The notes beneath the pieces were generated by a model. It was not told the origin of the DNA, made no database searches, and was given only the letters and a program-made list of their open reading frames with translations. A stretch of 64,000 bases of DNA from Anaerolineaceae bacterium (GTDB lineage Bacteria; Chloroflexota; Anaerolineae; Anaerolineales; Anaerolineaceae): contig JAJUGU010000001.1 of assembly GCA_029265815.1 (NCBI GenBank), forward strand, positions 248,001 to 312,000, given 5' to 3'. Below are positions 62,148 through 64,000 of this stretch, piece by piece. The stretch's first letter is position 1. Each line of letters begins with the position of its first letter. Position numbers and translations under genes: made by a program.

Positions 62148-62741
62148 ATGCAGCAACGAAGTGAAGAAACACATAAAAAAATTTTTGAAGCGGCATCTGC
62201 TCTCTTTACAGAAAAAGGGTATGACCGCACTTCTGTCGATATGATCTGCCGTACAGCTGGAATCAGCAAAGGAGCTTTTTATCACCATTTTTCAGAAAAG
62301 AATGCCTTATTCATGGAAATACTTCAGATCTGGTTGGATGAAATTACGGCCCGGCTGGACCAAATATTTAATCAATCAACAGATTTATCTCAAAACCTGT
62401 CTAAAGCATCAGAAATTTTTAATAATCTAATCGACACTTCTCGTTTGAAAATACCTTTAATGCTCGATTTTTGGAGAGATTCACTTTCGAATCCTCTTCT
62501 TTGGCAAAGGGCAGCGTCTCCATTCAATCAATATCAATCCTATTTCCAGCAATTACTCAATAAACAATATGGAAATCAGAATAACGATATCGATGATTTT
62601 GAAGTAATTTCAAGGATCATTCTGGCGTTATCGTTGGGGATTATCGCCGCTGGAATGCTTAACCCTGACTGTGATTGGAACAATACAGCCGCAACAGGTT
62701 TTAAATTAATTTTCGATAGTATTTCAAGGAGTAGAATATGA
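62148..62741 (+). CDS. TetR/AcrR family transcriptional regulator
   Basis: A 197-aa repressor. The N-terminal DNA-binding domain is typical: IFEAASALFTEKGYDRTSVD, then GISKGAFYHHFSEKNALF with the recognition helix. The C-terminal ligand domain is not assignable. It overlaps the next gene by 4 bases (ATGA), so the NAD-dependent epimerase is probably co-transcribed and controlled by it. A likely operator lies just upstream. Confidence 0.93.
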   Translation: MQQRSEETHKKIFEAASALFTEKGYDRTSVDMICRTAGISKGAFYHHFSEKNALFMEILQIWLDEITARLDQIFNQSTDLSQNLSKASEIFNNLIDTSRLKIPLMLDFWRDSLSNPLLWQRAASPFNQYQSYFQQLLNKQYGNQNNDIDDFEVISRIILALSLGIIAAGMLNPDCDWNNTAATGFKLIFDSISRSRI

Positions 62742-63727
62742 ATCTAGTCACAGGTCCTACTGGTCACATTGGTAACGTATTGGTCAGAGAACTGGTTCGT
62801 CGGGGTGAAAAAGTCAGAGCATTGGTTCTTCCTGGTGAAGATCTTACGCCAATTGGCGATCTTGATATAGAAATCGTTTACGGAAATGTATTGGATAAAG
62901 CATCCCTTTCGAACGCTTTCAATGGTATCTCCAATGTTTTCCACCTCGCGGGGATCATCTCAATCGCCGCTGGAACCGATAAGCTGGTACACGAGGTAAA
63001 CGTAGAAGGAACCAGAAATATGGTTGAAACAGCCATGGAGCATGGAGTAAAAAAATTCATTTACACCAGTTCAATCCATGCATTCAAACGAATTCCTCAT
63101 GGCCTTGTTGTTGACGAAACGACTCCGATTGAACCAGAATCCACAATGGGAGCGTATGATCGATCAAAAGCCGAGGCCACCCTGTATGTCCTCGAAAAGG
63201 CAAAACAGGGATTTCCTGCAGTAATCGCATGTCCTACCGGTGTAGTCGGTCCATACGACTTCAAGAAATCTGAAATTGGTGAATTAGTAAACGATTGGAT
63301 CATGAAAAAAGTAAATTACATGATCGAGGGTAGTTTTGACTTTGTGGACGTGCGTGATGTGGTCGAAGGATTGATCCTTGCCAGAGATAAGGGAGAAGTT
63401 GGTCAAATTTATATTCTTTCCGGAGAATTGGTCCACGTTTCTGATTTATGGAATTTCGGTCAGGAATTACTGTCGATTAAAACCAAAATCGTCACCATTC
63501 CTACTAAATTGGCAAATTTTGCTGCCTATTTTGCCGAGTTATATTATAAAATCTCAAAATCGAAACCAAAATTTACCAGATATAGTCTTGCCACATTACA
63601 GAGTAATGCCGTAATTGACAACACCAAAGCAAGAACCAGTCTCGGTTATAAGCCGCGTTCGTTGCGCGAATCCATACACGATACAGTTAAATGGTGGAAA
63701 GAACGCAATTCCAACAAGAAAAAATGA
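62738..63727 (+). CDS. NAD(P)-dependent epimerase/dehydratase family protein
   Basis: A 329-aa extended short-chain dehydrogenase. The Rossmann motif is [10 protein letters not shown], the catalytic pair is Tyr and Lys in YDRSK, and [12 protein letters not shown] is the usual substrate-domain segment. The sequence resembles dihydroflavonol-4-reductase-like or sterol-dehydrogenase-like members. The substrate is unknown. It overlaps the TetR gene and precedes another SDR gene, suggesting a small detoxification or lipid-modification unit. Confidence 0.88.
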   Translation: MNLVTGPTGHIGNVLVRELVRRGEKVRALVLPGEDLTPIGDLDIEIVYGNVLDKASLSNAFNGISNVFHLAGIISIAAGTDKLVHEVNVEGTRNMVETAMEHGVKKFIYTSSIHAFKRIPHGLVVDETTPIEPESTMGAYDRSKAEATLYVLEKAKQGFPAVIACPTGVVGPYDFKKSEIGELVNDWIMKKVNYMIEGSFDFVDVRDVVEGLILARDKGEVGQIYILSGELVHVSDLWNFGQELLSIKTKIVTIPTKLANFAAYFAELYYKISKSKPKFTRYSLATLQSNAVIDNTKARTSLGYKPRSLRESIHDTVKWWKERNSNKKK

Positions 63728-63749
63728 ATTTTTGAAAGAAAAATTAAAA

Positions 63750-64000
63750 ATGCAGCGGTCTTCAATGAATCAAAGAATTGCTTTAATTACCGGAGCATCA
63801 AGTGGTATAGGTGCCGCAACAGCAGTACTGCTTGCAAAAAAAGGGATACACGTCATCCTTACCGCCCGCCGCGTGGATCGACTACAAGAACTCCAAAATG
63901 AAATTCAAAATTTTTCAGGCAACGCTACGGTATATCAGATTGACCTAACGAATGAGCAAGAACGAATTAAACTGTATGAATGGCTTCAACAACAGAATCT
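63750..64000 (+). CDS. Short-chain dehydrogenase (3' truncated by window end)
   Basis: The first 83 codons of a classical SDR gene. [16 protein letters not shown] is the nucleotide-binding motif, followed by [15 protein letters not shown], typical of NADP-preferring SDRs (two Arg after strand 2). The start may be ATG 63750 or the in-frame ATG 63765; only a weak GAAAG lies upstream of either. It follows the epimerase gene by 22 bases and is probably in the same unit. Confidence 0.85.
   Translation, partial: MQRSSMNQRIALITGASSGIGAATAVLLAKKGIHVILTARRVDRLQELQNEIQNFSGNATVYQIDLTNEQERIKLYEWLQQQN

Overview
The window looks like a chromosomal segment of a strictly fermentative anaerobe of the Chloroflexota, most likely class Anaerolineae. 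The lineage is inferred from gene content, not from a marker gene: a transaldolase/glucose-6-phosphate isomerase fusion, a Tad pilus locus with no outer-membrane secretin, a type 2 isopentenyl diphosphate isomerase, an SPFH protein ending in a helix-turn-helix, and a SUMF1-like protein with a Cys-rich, Thr/Pro-linked tail. Base composition is moderately AT-rich and uniform. I saw no tRNA, rRNA, CRISPR array, transposase, integrase or phage gene, and no gene-free stretch over 300 bases.

Bases 1-2,700 hold the 3' part of a SUMF1-domain protein convergent with hisS. Bases 2,850-16,450 hold a long same-strand hydrogenase locus. It opens with a regulatory-looking cassette (DRTGG protein, CBS-HATPase protein, DRTGG protein, PHP protein). 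Next come NuoE, a HATPase protein, a 2Fe-2S protein and NuoF with a C-terminal ferredoxin domain. A second NuoE and a second NuoF follow, then a NuoG-like electron-transfer subunit, a [NiFe] small subunit, a [NiFe] large subunit, the maturation endopeptidase and a formate/nitrite-type channel. A cNMP-binding-domain protein and a complete hypABFCDE maturation set follow to 22,864. The first half of this locus is the neighbourhood known around electron-bifurcating [FeFe] hydrogenases, but the catalytic subunits are [NiFe]. This hybrid, with two non-identical NuoEF modules, is the most interesting feature of the window.

Bases 22,925-24,382 hold a methyltransferase and a PIG-L deacetylase. Bases 24,477-31,633 hold a divergent Fe-S assembly locus. 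The minus-strand operon is sufC-sufB-sufD-small protein-sufS-sufU-Rieske; the plus-strand unit is a SufR-like regulator plus a SufT-like protein. The two are separated by a 229-bp control region with recognisable promoters and palindromes. Such an assembly system fits the heavy Fe-S demand of the hydrogenase.

Bases 31,724-38,171 hold corA, a DegV protein, an alpha-oxoamine synthase, an MFS transporter and a GH51 arabinofuranosidase. Bases 38,224-43,498 hold a pentose-phosphate operon (tkt, rpiB, tal-pgi) on the minus strand, which could process pentoses released by the GH51 enzyme. Copper export (copZ, copA), a folate unit (pteridine-reductase-like SDR, folB, folK) and an isoprenoid pair (fni, polyprenyl synthase) follow. 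Then come a lone acyl carrier protein, sucCD, and an SPFH-HTH protein with a helical partner.

Bases 54,314-60,646 hold a Tad/Flp pilus locus: two separately promoted pilins, then cpaB, tadZ, tadA/cpaF, tadB and tadC. The window ends with comF, hpf, a TetR regulator operonic with an NAD-dependent epimerase, and a truncated short-chain dehydrogenase.
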